Shown: positions 7,799 to 14,567 of the stretch, in pieces
Position numbering within the stretch: position 1 is the first letter of the stretch
How the letters are laid out: each line of letters opens with the position of its first letter
Assembly: GCA_019414725.1 (NCBI GenBank)
Contig: DXLM01000060.1
Span: forward strand, 1,498-19,508
Length of the DNA: 18,011 nt
DNA from: Bacteroides sp.
GTDB lineage: Bacteria; Bacteroidota; Bacteroidia; Bacteroidales; Bacteroidaceae
Direction: 5' to 3'
Position numbers and translations under genes: made by a program
The notes under the pieces: model-generated
Told to the model about the DNA's origin: nothing
Seen by the model: only the letters and a program-made list of their open reading frames with translations
Database searches by the model: none

Positions 7799-8835
7799 TA
7801 CTCATTCATTTCATTGCGACGTTTATTGAATAAAACCGACATCACTACCGGAGCACCTACCAAAGCCGTCACCGAATTTACCGGCAATGCACCTTCGAAA
7901 CCGGGCATACGGGCAATCAGATTACATACCAATGCCAATGACGCACCTGCCAGTAAAGAAGCAGGCATCAGAATACGATGATCGGATGTGCGGAACATTC
8001 CCCTGCAAAGATGCGGAACGGCCAGCCCCAGAAAAATAATCGGACCGCAATATGCGGTAACAATAGCTACCAATACTCCCGAACAAGTAATGACAAGCAG
8101 ACGGGCACGTTTTATATTCAATCCGAGATTCCGTGCGTATGCATCTCCCAGCAGCAAAAGATTCAATGTTTTGACAAGCAGGAAGGAAAGTGGCAACAAT
8201 ACCACCATGATACATATAAATAAAGTCATCTGATCTCCCGATACACGGGCAAAACTTCCCAACCCCCAAATGACATATGCACGAATATCCTCCTCCACAC
8301 TGAAAAATTTCAGCACACCTATCACCGCATTGGCTATGTAACCAATCATCACACCGATAATCAGCAAAGTAACATTGCCCCTTACTTTTTGGGAAACGAA
8401 AACAATAAGTGCCATAATGGAAAGTGAACCTGCAATAGCTGCTATGGTAAGGGCTATTTCCCCCATAAAGCCTAGCTTGCTCAAAGCAACACCACCCAAA
8501 CTGCCCGAAAGAAGCACCACAAAAGCAACTCCCATACTGGCTCCCGAACTGATGCCCAGTACCGACGGACCGGCCAAAGGATTGCGGAAAACAGTTTGCA
8601 TCTGTAAACCGCTGACAGAGAGCCCCGCCCCCGCCACCAATGCGGTAAGCGCCTGTGGTACCCGTGATTTCCAAATAATATTTTGCCAGATAACAGACTC
8701 ATTCCCTGTTCCCCAAAGGATATTCCACACAGCACGAAGCGGTATGGAAACAGAACCTAATACCAGATTCAGGAAGAAAAACAGAAAAATAGAAGCCATA
8801 ATTAGCAGCATATAAAATGCAACAGGTCGTTTCAT
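7798..8835 (-). CDS. btuC: FecCD-family ABC permease, probable corrinoid importer BtuC
   Basis: A 345-residue inner-membrane permease, close to the family's usual length. It is hydrophobic throughout, with an N-terminal helix around residues 8-27 and further segments consistent with the roughly ten helices of BtuC. The family hallmark is present: RVPQALTALVAGAGLSVSG at 58-76 followed by a QTVFRNPLAGPSVLGISSGAS stretch ending near residue 100. The C-terminal half has GPIIFLGLAVPHLCR, the part that in BtuC lies near the ATPase coupling loop. It is the middle gene of a three-gene importer operon, 11 nt after the binding-protein gene and overlapping the ATPase start by one base. FecCD permeases carry iron-siderophores, heme or B12; the cob context favours corrinoids. 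Confidence 0.87.
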   Translation of the reverse strand: MKRPVAFYMLLIMASIFLFFFLNLVLGSVSIPLRAVWNILWGTGNESVIWQNIIWKSRVPQALTALVAGAGLSVSGLQMQTVFRNPLAGPSVLGISSGASMGVAFVVLLSGSLGGVALSKLGFMGEIALTIAAIAGSLSIMALIVFVSQKVRGNVTLLIIGVMIGYIANAVIGVLKFFSVEEDIRAYVIWGLGSFARVSGDQMTLFICIMVVLLPLSFLLVKTLNLLLLGDAYARNLGLNIKRARLLVITCSGVLVAIVTAYCGPIIFLGLAVPHLCRGMFRTSDHRILMPASLLAGASLALVCNLIARMPGFEGALPVNSVTALVGAPVVMSVLFNKRRNEMNE

Positions 8836-8846
8836 ATACTATTTTC

Positions 8847-9998
8847 CTATTTAAGCAATTCATAATATCCCGGTTGGTGACCGGACAAAAGCTGCGGATG
8901 AAAGATTTGAATCAAATCTGCCAGAACAACTTCCGGTTCTGTAGGCATACTCTCATAAAAAGGTTTTTCACGCATGTTACAATAAATCACCCCTTTCTCT
9001 TTGTATGCTTTGAAATCAACATAACGGGCATCTTCCTCTTTCAACGTGTTATAAGAAAATTCTCCTTGATAGCTATTCACAATACGCCAATAATCGGCAC
9101 CTGCCGCTTGGCTGTAAACTGTTTCAAAATCGAGGGTGACTCCTCCAGACTGTTCATCGTCTTTCAAAAAATAATCGGCACCGGCATCTTTAAACAATTG
9201 TGCGAGAAAACTCCTCCCTCCTACAGCATACCAATTGCCGCCCCGCAATTCTCCACTGAATACCACCGGGCGTTTTGTCACCCGACCGGTCAGTTCCTTC
9301 AGCTCGTTATATCTTTTCTTAATAGCGGCAAACTGCTCATTAGCTTTTTCTTCTTTTCCCAATAACAAGCCCACAAACTTTATCCATTCAGCCTGTCCCA
9401 AAGGAGTCATTTCCTTATATCCCAAATGCGGCATCAAAGGAATGCCTACCTCTTTCAAAGCATCGTACCCCCCTCGTTTAAAAGGAGAGATCAAAATCAA
9501 ATCCGGGTTTACACTCATAATCACCTCATTATCGAAATTCCCTTCAATACCTATCTTATGAATGCTTCCATCTTTCAAACGATCATTTATTTTCTTGTTA
9601 AACAAATGACGTGTACTGGTGATACCCACCACTGCATCCAGCTCTTCCAACTTGATAAAATTGGAAAGTTGCAGGGAAGTCATGCAGATAACGCTTCGTA
9701 TGGGAGTTTCAATAACCGTATAATCCGCAGGTATGTTTTCCGCTTCCACACCTCTTGGCACCAAAGCATAATGAAAAGACTGACTTTCTTTATTCTGAGG
9801 GTCCTGAATGTCAAGCAGACAAGCCTGATCCGTATAGGTTATTTTAAACCCTTGGGCATATTCCGGAATAATCTTCACAATAGAAGAATCTGTCAATGTC
9901 TTATGTTCCAGATTCCCGGAGCCCTGTTTGTGCTTATTTTGGCAGGCTGTAACAGTCAATAATAACAAAAGGCCCGAAGCCCATATTAGTTTTTTCAT
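8847..9998 (-). CDS. btuF: Corrinoid-type ABC substrate-binding lipoprotein, BtuF-like
   Basis: A 383-residue exported lipoprotein. The N terminus is Met-Lys-Lys, a Leu-rich stretch, then VTAC with Cys19 as the probable lipidated residue. The body is the periplasmic-binding fold of the BtuF/FepB kind: IRSVICMTSLQLSNFIKLEELDAVVGI-like sequence in the first lobe, NPDLILISPF, and later YAVGGRSFLAQLFKDAGADY in the second lobe. It is about 100 residues longer than E. coli BtuF, as many Bacteroidetes members seem to be. It would deliver substrate from the periplasm to the BtuC-BtuD pair encoded next. It diverges from cbiL across about 100 bp. No TonB-dependent outer-membrane receptor lies within the window, so the outer-membrane step must be encoded elsewhere. 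Substrate is inferred from context. Confidence 0.85.
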   Translation of the reverse strand: MKKLIWASGLLLLLTVTACQNKHKQGSGNLEHKTLTDSSIVKIIPEYAQGFKITYTDQACLLDIQDPQNKESQSFHYALVPRGVEAENIPADYTVIETPIRSVICMTSLQLSNFIKLEELDAVVGITSTRHLFNKKINDRLKDGSIHKIGIEGNFDNEVIMSVNPDLILISPFKRGGYDALKEVGIPLMPHLGYKEMTPLGQAEWIKFVGLLLGKEEKANEQFAAIKKRYNELKELTGRVTKRPVVFSGELRGGNWYAVGGRSFLAQLFKDAGADYFLKDDEQSGGVTLDFETVYSQAAGADYWRIVNSYQGEFSYNTLKEEDARYVDFKAYKEKGVIYCNMREKPFYESMPTEPEVVLADLIQIFHPQLLSGHQPGYYELLK

Positions 9999-10021
9999 GT
10001 TCTTTTCTGTTTTTCAGCCAA

Positions 10022-10029
10022 CAAAGGTA
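10022..10029 (-). promoter_or_regulatory. -7 element for the btuFCD operon
   Basis: On the minus strand TACCTTTG is an exact match to TAnnTTTG, 24 nt before the btuF start codon. I see no clear TTTG at the -33 distance, so the promoter may depend on an activator or be weaker than the others here. Confidence 0.4.
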
Positions 10030-10039
10030 ATCAATTCTC

Positions 10040-10070
10040 TTGCTTTATACGGAATTTTTCAGCACTTTTG
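10040..10070 (+). promoter_or_regulatory. Possible cbiL promoter
   Basis: CACTTTTG at 10063-10070 fits TAnnTTTG with one mismatch, and TTGC at 10040-10043 could be the -33 element with a 19-bp spacer. Transcription would begin near 10077, leaving a leader of about 25 nt before the cbiL ATG. Confidence 0.35.
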
Positions 10071-10101
10071 CGTGCTTAAAAACTGTAAATACCTACAAAA
10101 G

Positions 10102-10830
10102 ATGAGTCGTCCGATCTATTTTGTTTCTTTAGGACCCGGTGATGCCGAACTGATTACATTGAAATCATTGCATGCTTTACAGCAAGCAGACATAATATAT
10201 TGTCCATCAACGGTTCGGGAGCCAGACAAAATCTTGTCACGTGCCGCCACCCTGTTACATAAGCTAGGCATCAAAGGAGATATACACCTATTCTCGCTCC
10301 CGATGAGCAAAGACAGAACAAAAGCAATCAAAGTCTATCGGCAACTTTTCGAAGAAATGAGGCTGGAACAAAAAGCAGGAAAACGGTTGGCGGTAGCAGT
10401 AGAAGGCGATGCGGGAATTTACGCCTCCGTTCACTATGTACTGGATCTCCTCGAAGAAAATGGAATCCCCGTAGAGCAACTTCCCGGTATTCCTTCATTC
10501 ATCGCTGCGGAAGCGGCCGCAAAACTACATCTCATCAGCCAAAAAGAAAGACTGGTCATTATTCCGGGCAATATTACTTCGGACGAACTGGACATGTATC
10601 TGAGCCATCATCATGTGCCGGTTATCATGAAATTATCTCAATGTGCAGACATAGTACAGGATTACATGGAGTCCCACCCCCAATACAGTTATCATTATTT
10701 TGAAAATATATCGACAGCCGAAGAATATCATTCTTCCCATCAGGCGGAACTGAAAAGAAGAGTATTTCCTTATTTTTCCTTAATGATCATCTTTAACGAA
10801 CAGACACGGAAGGATGATAGTGCAAAATAG
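10102..10830 (+). CDS. cbiL (cobI): CbiL, cobalt-precorrin-2 C20-methyltransferase
   Basis: A 242-residue tetrapyrrole methylase that adds the C20 methyl to cobalt-precorrin-2, the entry step for the ring modifications done by the fusion proteins. Start at 10102 is chosen because MSRPIYFVSLGPGDAELITL is the normal family N terminus. The frame is open further upstream to an ATG at 9928, but that region overlaps btuF antisense and reads as unrelated sequence. SAM-binding motifs: LGPGDAELIT at 10-19, EGDAGIYAS at 101-109, and LPGIPSF at 127-133. It stands alone, not fused, and is separated from the other cob genes by the importer operon on the opposite strand. Its last 38 nt overlap the 3' end of the convergent small membrane-protein gene. 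Confidence 0.92.
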   Translation: MSRPIYFVSLGPGDAELITLKSLHALQQADIIYCPSTVREPDKILSRAATLLHKLGIKGDIHLFSLPMSKDRTKAIKVYRQLFEEMRLEQKAGKRLAVAVEGDAGIYASVHYVLDLLEENGIPVEQLPGIPSFIAAEAAAKLHLISQKERLVIIPGNITSDELDMYLSHHHVPVIMKLSQCADIVQDYMESHPQYSYHYFENISTAEEYHSSHQAELKRRVFPYFSLMIIFNEQTRKDDSAK

Positions 10831-11206
10831 CGTTCAGAATACCTTCAATATTTACATCATCTTTCTTGATAACTAAAAAATTGTGGTACATTCCTTCTTT
10901 CCGGTAACGGATCACAATCGACTTGAGTTTACCAGACTTTGTGTACTCCTTTTCTATCTCTGTGATGTTTTGCAAAGGAAAAACATGCCGAGGCTTCATC
11001 CCTCTTATAGCTAAGGTAAAAGAATCAGGAGTAATAGTATAAACAGACAATAACCTTACCCCCGTTATCAACAGAGGAGGAGTCAAGACCAGCAAAGATG
11101 CATATCTTCCATGCGCTATAAAAAGGCATGTACACGCCACCAACATAATAGCAATAACTGCCCAAATCCATAAAGGATAACCGGGTCTGAATTCTTGTTT
11201 TTCCAT
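10793..11206 (-). CDS. Small two-helix membrane protein with PH-like C-terminal domain
   Basis: A 137-residue protein of unknown role. From the ATG at 11206 it begins MEKQEFRPGYPLWIW. Two hydrophobic segments follow (about residues 10-30 and 36-55), then a soluble tail of about 80 residues whose strand-rich pattern, YTITPDSFTLAIRG and VFPLQNITEIEKEY, resembles bacterial PH-domain membrane proteins. Another ATG at 11215 would add three residues. The predicted transcript start near 11225 leaves 10 nt before that codon and 19 nt before the one at 11206, so I favour 11206. The gene converges on cbiL and overlaps its coding end by 38 nt with no terminator between. Nothing in the sequence links it functionally to cobalamin or hexuronate use. 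Confidence 0.75.
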   Translation of the reverse strand: MEKQEFRPGYPLWIWAVIAIMLVACTCLFIAHGRYASLLVLTPPLLITGVRLLSVYTITPDSFTLAIRGMKPRHVFPLQNITEIEKEYTKSGKLKSIVIRYRKEGMYHNFLVIKKDDVNIEGILNAILHYHPSVSVR

Positions 11207-11231
11207 ATGCCACATCTATCTTGTATAGATA

Positions 11232-11263
11232 CAAAAATAGGGAGACTCAGTTTTATAACCAAA
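11232..11263 (-). promoter_or_regulatory. Promoter of the small PH-like membrane protein gene
   Basis: On the minus strand TTTG (11263-11260) and TATTTTTG (11239-11232) are both exact Bacteroides promoter elements with a 20-bp spacer. The start point would be near 11225. The promoter lies almost wholly inside the hairpin assigned as the uxaB terminator. Confidence 0.6.
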
Positions 11264-11270
11264 TCTCCCT
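11232..11270 (-). terminator. Terminator of uxaB
   Basis: Read on the minus strand, AGGGAGA (11270-11264) pairs with TCTCCCT (11245-11239) across an 18-nt loop and is followed by ATTTTTGT. It is located 37 nt after the uxaB stop codon. The stem is only 7 bp and the loop is long, so efficiency is uncertain. Confidence 0.55.
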
Positions 11271-11307
11271 CAAGGAATTTATAAACTATTTCTAACAATT
11301 AATCTGA

Positions 11308-12747
11308 TTAGAGAATACCCTTTACTGTTTCCAGCATACCCTTTTCTTGAATAGAGTCAAGATCAGCTTTTACTGCGGCGGTCAAACCCGGAATGTTGTT
11401 CAAGTTCTCACCCCAAATAGATTCTGCTGCCAACACGCCTTCCGCCACTTTCTGAGTGCAGCCTGTAGCCCAAAGTTCTTTCAGCAGATTCATGATTTCA
11501 GGAGCATCGTTCGGAACAATCTCAGCACCGTCAGCACGAACACCACCTTTATAATAAGTGATGATAGCCGCCAGTCCCAATACCAAGCCTTTAGGCAACT
11601 CACCCTTACGCTCCAGATAAACTTTCAAGCCCGGGAGGTCGCGAGTTTCATATTTAGGGAATGAATTCAGCATGATAGAAGTCACCTGGTGATCAACAAA
11701 CGGATTGTTGAAACGCTCCAAAACATCTTCCGCAAACTTCTTCAATTCTTCTTTCGGCAGGTTCAGGGTTTCCATCAACTCATCGAACATAACTTTATGA
11801 ATGTATTTACCTACCACTTCATGCTCGCAAGCCTCGCGCACAATGTTGATTCCAGACAGATAAGCTACCGGAGACAGCACTGTGTGAGGACCGTTCAGCA
11901 AAGTAACTTTTCTTTCGTGATAAGGAGCTTCAGACGGAACGAACAATACATTCAAACCGGCTTTGTCGGCAGGGAATTCCTTGGCGACTTCCTGCGGAGC
12001 TTCAATTACCCACAAATGGAAGATTTCTGCCTGTACCACCAGATTGTCATCATACTGCAATTTTTCTTTAATAGCAGCGATATCTTTGCGGGGGAATCCC
12101 GGCACAATACGGTCTACCAAAGTAGCATAGACACCACAAGCTTCCTCAAACCATTGCTTGAAGTCTTCACCCAAGTTCCACAAATCAATATATTGATAGA
12201 TGGTTTCTTTCAGTTTATGGCCGTTCAGGAAAATCAATTCGCAAGGGAAAATTATCAAACCTTTGCTCTTGTCACCATTGAACGTTTTATAACGGTGATA
12301 CAGCAACTGGGTCAGTTTGCCCGGATAAGATGAAGCAGGGGCATCATCCAGCTTGCAGGCAGGATCAAAAGCGATACCGGCCTCTGTCGTATTAGAGATA
12401 ACGAAACGCATTTCCGGCTGTTCCGCCAATTTCATAAATTCATCATTCTGAGAATAAGGATTCAAGGCACGACTGATCACATCAATTTTTGTCAGGCTGT
12501 TTACCACCTGTCCTTTATCCAAACCCTGCAAGTTTACATGATACAGACAATCTTGTGCGTTCAACATGTCAACCATACCTTTTTCAATAGGTTGAACCAC
12601 CACCACACTGCTGTTGAAATCAGTTTTTTCGTTCATGTTGTAGATAATCCAATCCACAAACGCACGCAGGAAGTTACCCTCACCAAATTGAATGATTCTT
12701 TCGGGACGTTGAGTCTTTGCTGCTGTCTCCTTGTTTAATGCTTTCAT
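11308..12747 (-). CDS. uxaB: UxaB, tagaturonate reductase (altronate oxidoreductase)
   Basis: A 479-residue NAD-dependent enzyme of the mannitol dehydrogenase family, interconverting D-tagaturonate and D-altronate in galacturonate breakdown. The N-terminal nucleotide-binding region has IIQFGEGNFLRAFVDWI at 18-34. SNTTEAGI at 118-125 and IIFPCELIFLNG at 165-176 follow. The family's catalytic Lys-Asn-His set is visible in KVTLLNGPHTVLSP: Lys280, Asn285, His288. Length matches UxaB. It is divergent from uxaC, whose product supplies tagaturonate, so the two genes encode consecutive steps: uronate isomerase then reductase. Altronate dehydratase (uxaA) and a hexuronate regulator are not in this window. 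Fructuronate reductase (UxuB) is a related alternative, but the pattern and partner fit UxaB better. Confidence 0.88.
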   Translation of the reverse strand: MKALNKETAAKTQRPERIIQFGEGNFLRAFVDWIIYNMNEKTDFNSSVVVVQPIEKGMVDMLNAQDCLYHVNLQGLDKGQVVNSLTKIDVISRALNPYSQNDEFMKLAEQPEMRFVISNTTEAGIAFDPACKLDDAPASSYPGKLTQLLYHRYKTFNGDKSKGLIIFPCELIFLNGHKLKETIYQYIDLWNLGEDFKQWFEEACGVYATLVDRIVPGFPRKDIAAIKEKLQYDDNLVVQAEIFHLWVIEAPQEVAKEFPADKAGLNVLFVPSEAPYHERKVTLLNGPHTVLSPVAYLSGINIVREACEHEVVGKYIHKVMFDELMETLNLPKEELKKFAEDVLERFNNPFVDHQVTSIMLNSFPKYETRDLPGLKVYLERKGELPKGLVLGLAAIITYYKGGVRADGAEIVPNDAPEIMNLLKELWATGCTQKVAEGVLAAESIWGENLNNIPGLTAAVKADLDSIQEKGMLETVKGIL

Positions 12748-12912
12748 ATTTTTAATTATATTATGTGTTTATCCATACCTGTACTTATTGAAGACGAATC
12801 AGATTTTATTGTGTACTCATAGTATTCATGCTTTCTTTTAAATGGTAATATATATTTAAGTTTTTATATATCATCATTGAACCAAGCATTTAAAATCTTT
12901 AAATCTTCGCCG

Positions 12913-12942
12913 CAAAGATACAAATAATTTTGTTATTCCAAA
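12913..12942 (-). promoter_or_regulatory. uxaB promoter
   Basis: Minus-strand TATCTTTG (12920-12913) is an exact -7 match, and TTTG (12942-12939) a -33 match with an 18-bp spacer. Transcription would start near 12906, giving a leader of about 158 nt. The -33 part overlaps that of the uxaC promoter. Confidence 0.5.
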
Positions 12943-12959
12943 TAAAATTTCTACTTTCG
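12929..12959 (+). promoter_or_regulatory. uxaC promoter
   Basis: TTTG at 12929-12932 and TACTTTCG at 12952-12959 fit the -33/-7 pattern with a 19-bp spacer and one change in the -7 element. The predicted start is near 12966. Confidence 0.5.
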
Positions 12960-13072
12960 TGTTCGATAACGGTTAATAAATCTAAAGAGATGCTCTTTGA
13001 CATCTTTTTTAGAATGAGTTTTTACTGAAAGTCAAAATAAACAACAATTATATAGATATAAAAAGACTACTT

Positions 13073-14479
13073 ATGAAAAACTTTATGGATGAAAACTTCC
13101 TGCTTCAGACAGAAACTGCGCAGAAGTTGTATCATGAACATGCGGCTAAAATGCCTATTATCGATTACCACTGCCACCTGATTCCCCAGATGGTTGCTGA
13201 TGACTATCAGTTTAAGTCACTGACAGAAATCTGGTTGGGTGGAGACCACTATAAATGGCGTGCCATGCGTACCAACGGTGTGGACGAACGTTATTGTACC
13301 GGTAAAGACACCACGGACTGGGAAAAATTTGAAAAATGGGCGGAAACAGTTCCTTATACCTTCCGCAACCCATTATACCATTGGACTCATTTGGAATTGA
13401 AAACCGCATTTGGAATCAATAAAGTATTGAATCCGAAAACTGCCCGCGAGATTTTTGATGAATGTAATGAAAAGCTTGCCAAACCGGAATACTCCGCACG
13501 AGGCATGATGCGTCGTTATCATGTGGAAACCGTTTGTACAACCGATGATCCGGTAGATTCATTGGAATATCACATCAAAACCCGTGAAAGCGGATTCGAA
13601 ATTAAAATGCTTCCCACTTGGCGTCCGGACAAGGCGATGGCAGTAGAAGTTCCCGCTGATTTCCGTGCTTATATGGAAAAATTGTCTGCTGTAAGCGGTG
13701 TCACGATATCTTCTTTCGATGACATGGTGGCTGCTTTGCGGAAACGTCATGACTTCTTTGCTGAACAAGGTTGTAAATTGTCTGACCACGGAATTGAAGA
13801 GTTTTATGCTGAAGACTATACTGATGCTGAAATCAATGCTATATTTAATAAGGTATATGGTGGTACAGAACTGACCAAGGAAGAAATTCTGAAATTCAAA
13901 TCAGCCATGCTGATCGTATTTGGGGAAATGGATTGGGAAAAAGGCTGGACCCAGCAGTTCCACTATGGAGCAATCCGCAACAACAACACCAAGATGTTCA
14001 AACTTCTGGGACCTGATACCGGTTTCGATTCAATCGGTGAGTTTACCACCGCCAAAGCGATGGCTAAATTCCTTGACCGCCTGAATACAGAAGGAAAACT
14101 GACCAAAACTATCCTTTACAACTTGAATCCTTGCGCCAATGAAGTAATTGCCACCATGTTAGGCAACTTCCAGGATGGCACAATTCCAGGCAAGATTCAA
14201 TTCGGTTCCGGATGGTGGTTCCTCGATCAGAAAGACGGTATGGAAAAGCAGATGAATGCACTGTCATTGTTAGGCTTGTTGAGCCGCTTCGTAGGTATGC
14301 TGACAGACTCTCGTTCATTCCTGTCTTATCCGCGTCACGAATATTTCCGCCGTACTTTGTGCAACTTGCTGGGTAATGATGTGGAAAACGGCGAAATCCC
14401 TGCTTGCGAAATAGAACGCGTCAATCAGATGGTGGAAGATATCTGCTATAATAATGCCAAGAAGTTCTTCCAATTCTGA
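13073..14479 (+). CDS. uxaC: UxaC, glucuronate/galacturonate isomerase
   Basis: A 468-residue uronate isomerase converting D-glucuronate to D-fructuronate and D-galacturonate to D-tagaturonate, the first intracellular step of hexuronate use. PIIDYHCHL at 28-36 carries His33 and His35, the metal-site pair typical of this amidohydrolase-superfamily family. YHVETVCTTDDPVDSL and a C-terminal SRFVGMLTDSRSFLSYPRHE-like stretch are further family hallmarks. Length matches the family. The chosen ATG is the first in frame; only a weak purine-rich ribosome site precedes it, as usual for Bacteroides. Its partner gene uxaB is read in the opposite direction from an overlapping promoter region, which suggests joint control. 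It ends 27 nt before a strong inverted repeat that probably stops transcription. Confidence 0.93.
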   Translation: MKNFMDENFLLQTETAQKLYHEHAAKMPIIDYHCHLIPQMVADDYQFKSLTEIWLGGDHYKWRAMRTNGVDERYCTGKDTTDWEKFEKWAETVPYTFRNPLYHWTHLELKTAFGINKVLNPKTAREIFDECNEKLAKPEYSARGMMRRYHVETVCTTDDPVDSLEYHIKTRESGFEIKMLPTWRPDKAMAVEVPADFRAYMEKLSAVSGVTISSFDDMVAALRKRHDFFAEQGCKLSDHGIEEFYAEDYTDAEINAIFNKVYGGTELTKEEILKFKSAMLIVFGEMDWEKGWTQQFHYGAIRNNNTKMFKLLGPDTGFDSIGEFTTAKAMAKFLDRLNTEGKLTKTILYNLNPCANEVIATMLGNFQDGTIPGKIQFGSGWWFLDQKDGMEKQMNALSLLGLLSRFVGMLTDSRSFLSYPRHEYFRRTLCNLLGNDVENGEIPACEIERVNQMVEDICYNNAKKFFQF

Positions 14480-14506
14480 CAACCGTCAGAATGCTGAATA
14501 TAAATA

Positions 14507-14563
14507 AATGAGGATGGAACAAATGTGTCTGCAAAAGTTTTCACTTTTTGTTCCATCCTCATT
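14507..14563. terminator. Bidirectional terminator between uxaC and the TlpA-like gene
   Basis: AATGAGGATGGAACAAA (14507-14523) and TTTGTTCCATCCTCATT (14547-14563) form a perfect 17-bp inverted repeat around a 23-nt loop. It lies between two convergent genes, 27 nt after uxaC and 4 nt beyond the stop of the minus-strand gene, so it can serve both. There is no strong T-run on either side. Confidence 0.7.
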
Positions 14564-14567
14564 CCAG

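Larger units (their letters stand above)
12748..13072. other. uxaB-uxaC divergent intergenic region
   Basis: These 325 bp hold no gene I can support. The right-centre contains the two promoters described separately. The left 160 bp would be an AT-rich uxaB leader. The right side would be a uxaC leader of about 105 nt with two overlapping small inverted repeats: AAAGAG/CTCTTT at 12984-12989/12993-12998, and AGATG/CATCT at 12988-12992/13001-13005. A regulator could bind here, but I recognise no known operator. Confidence 0.5.

Noticed and set aside
7922..8674. Open frame of 250 codons on the minus strand within btuC
   Set aside because: Same strand but shifted frame relative to a well-matched permease. 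Its composition, rich in Cys, Gly and Phe, is typical of a shadow frame.
9426..9962. Open frame of 178 codons on the plus strand
   Set aside because: Antisense to the btuF-like lipoprotein gene, and without protein-family features.
11689..12333. Open frame of 214 codons on the plus strand
   Set aside because: Antisense to uxaB, which has its catalytic motifs and full length. No promoter or start signal supports the plus-strand frame.
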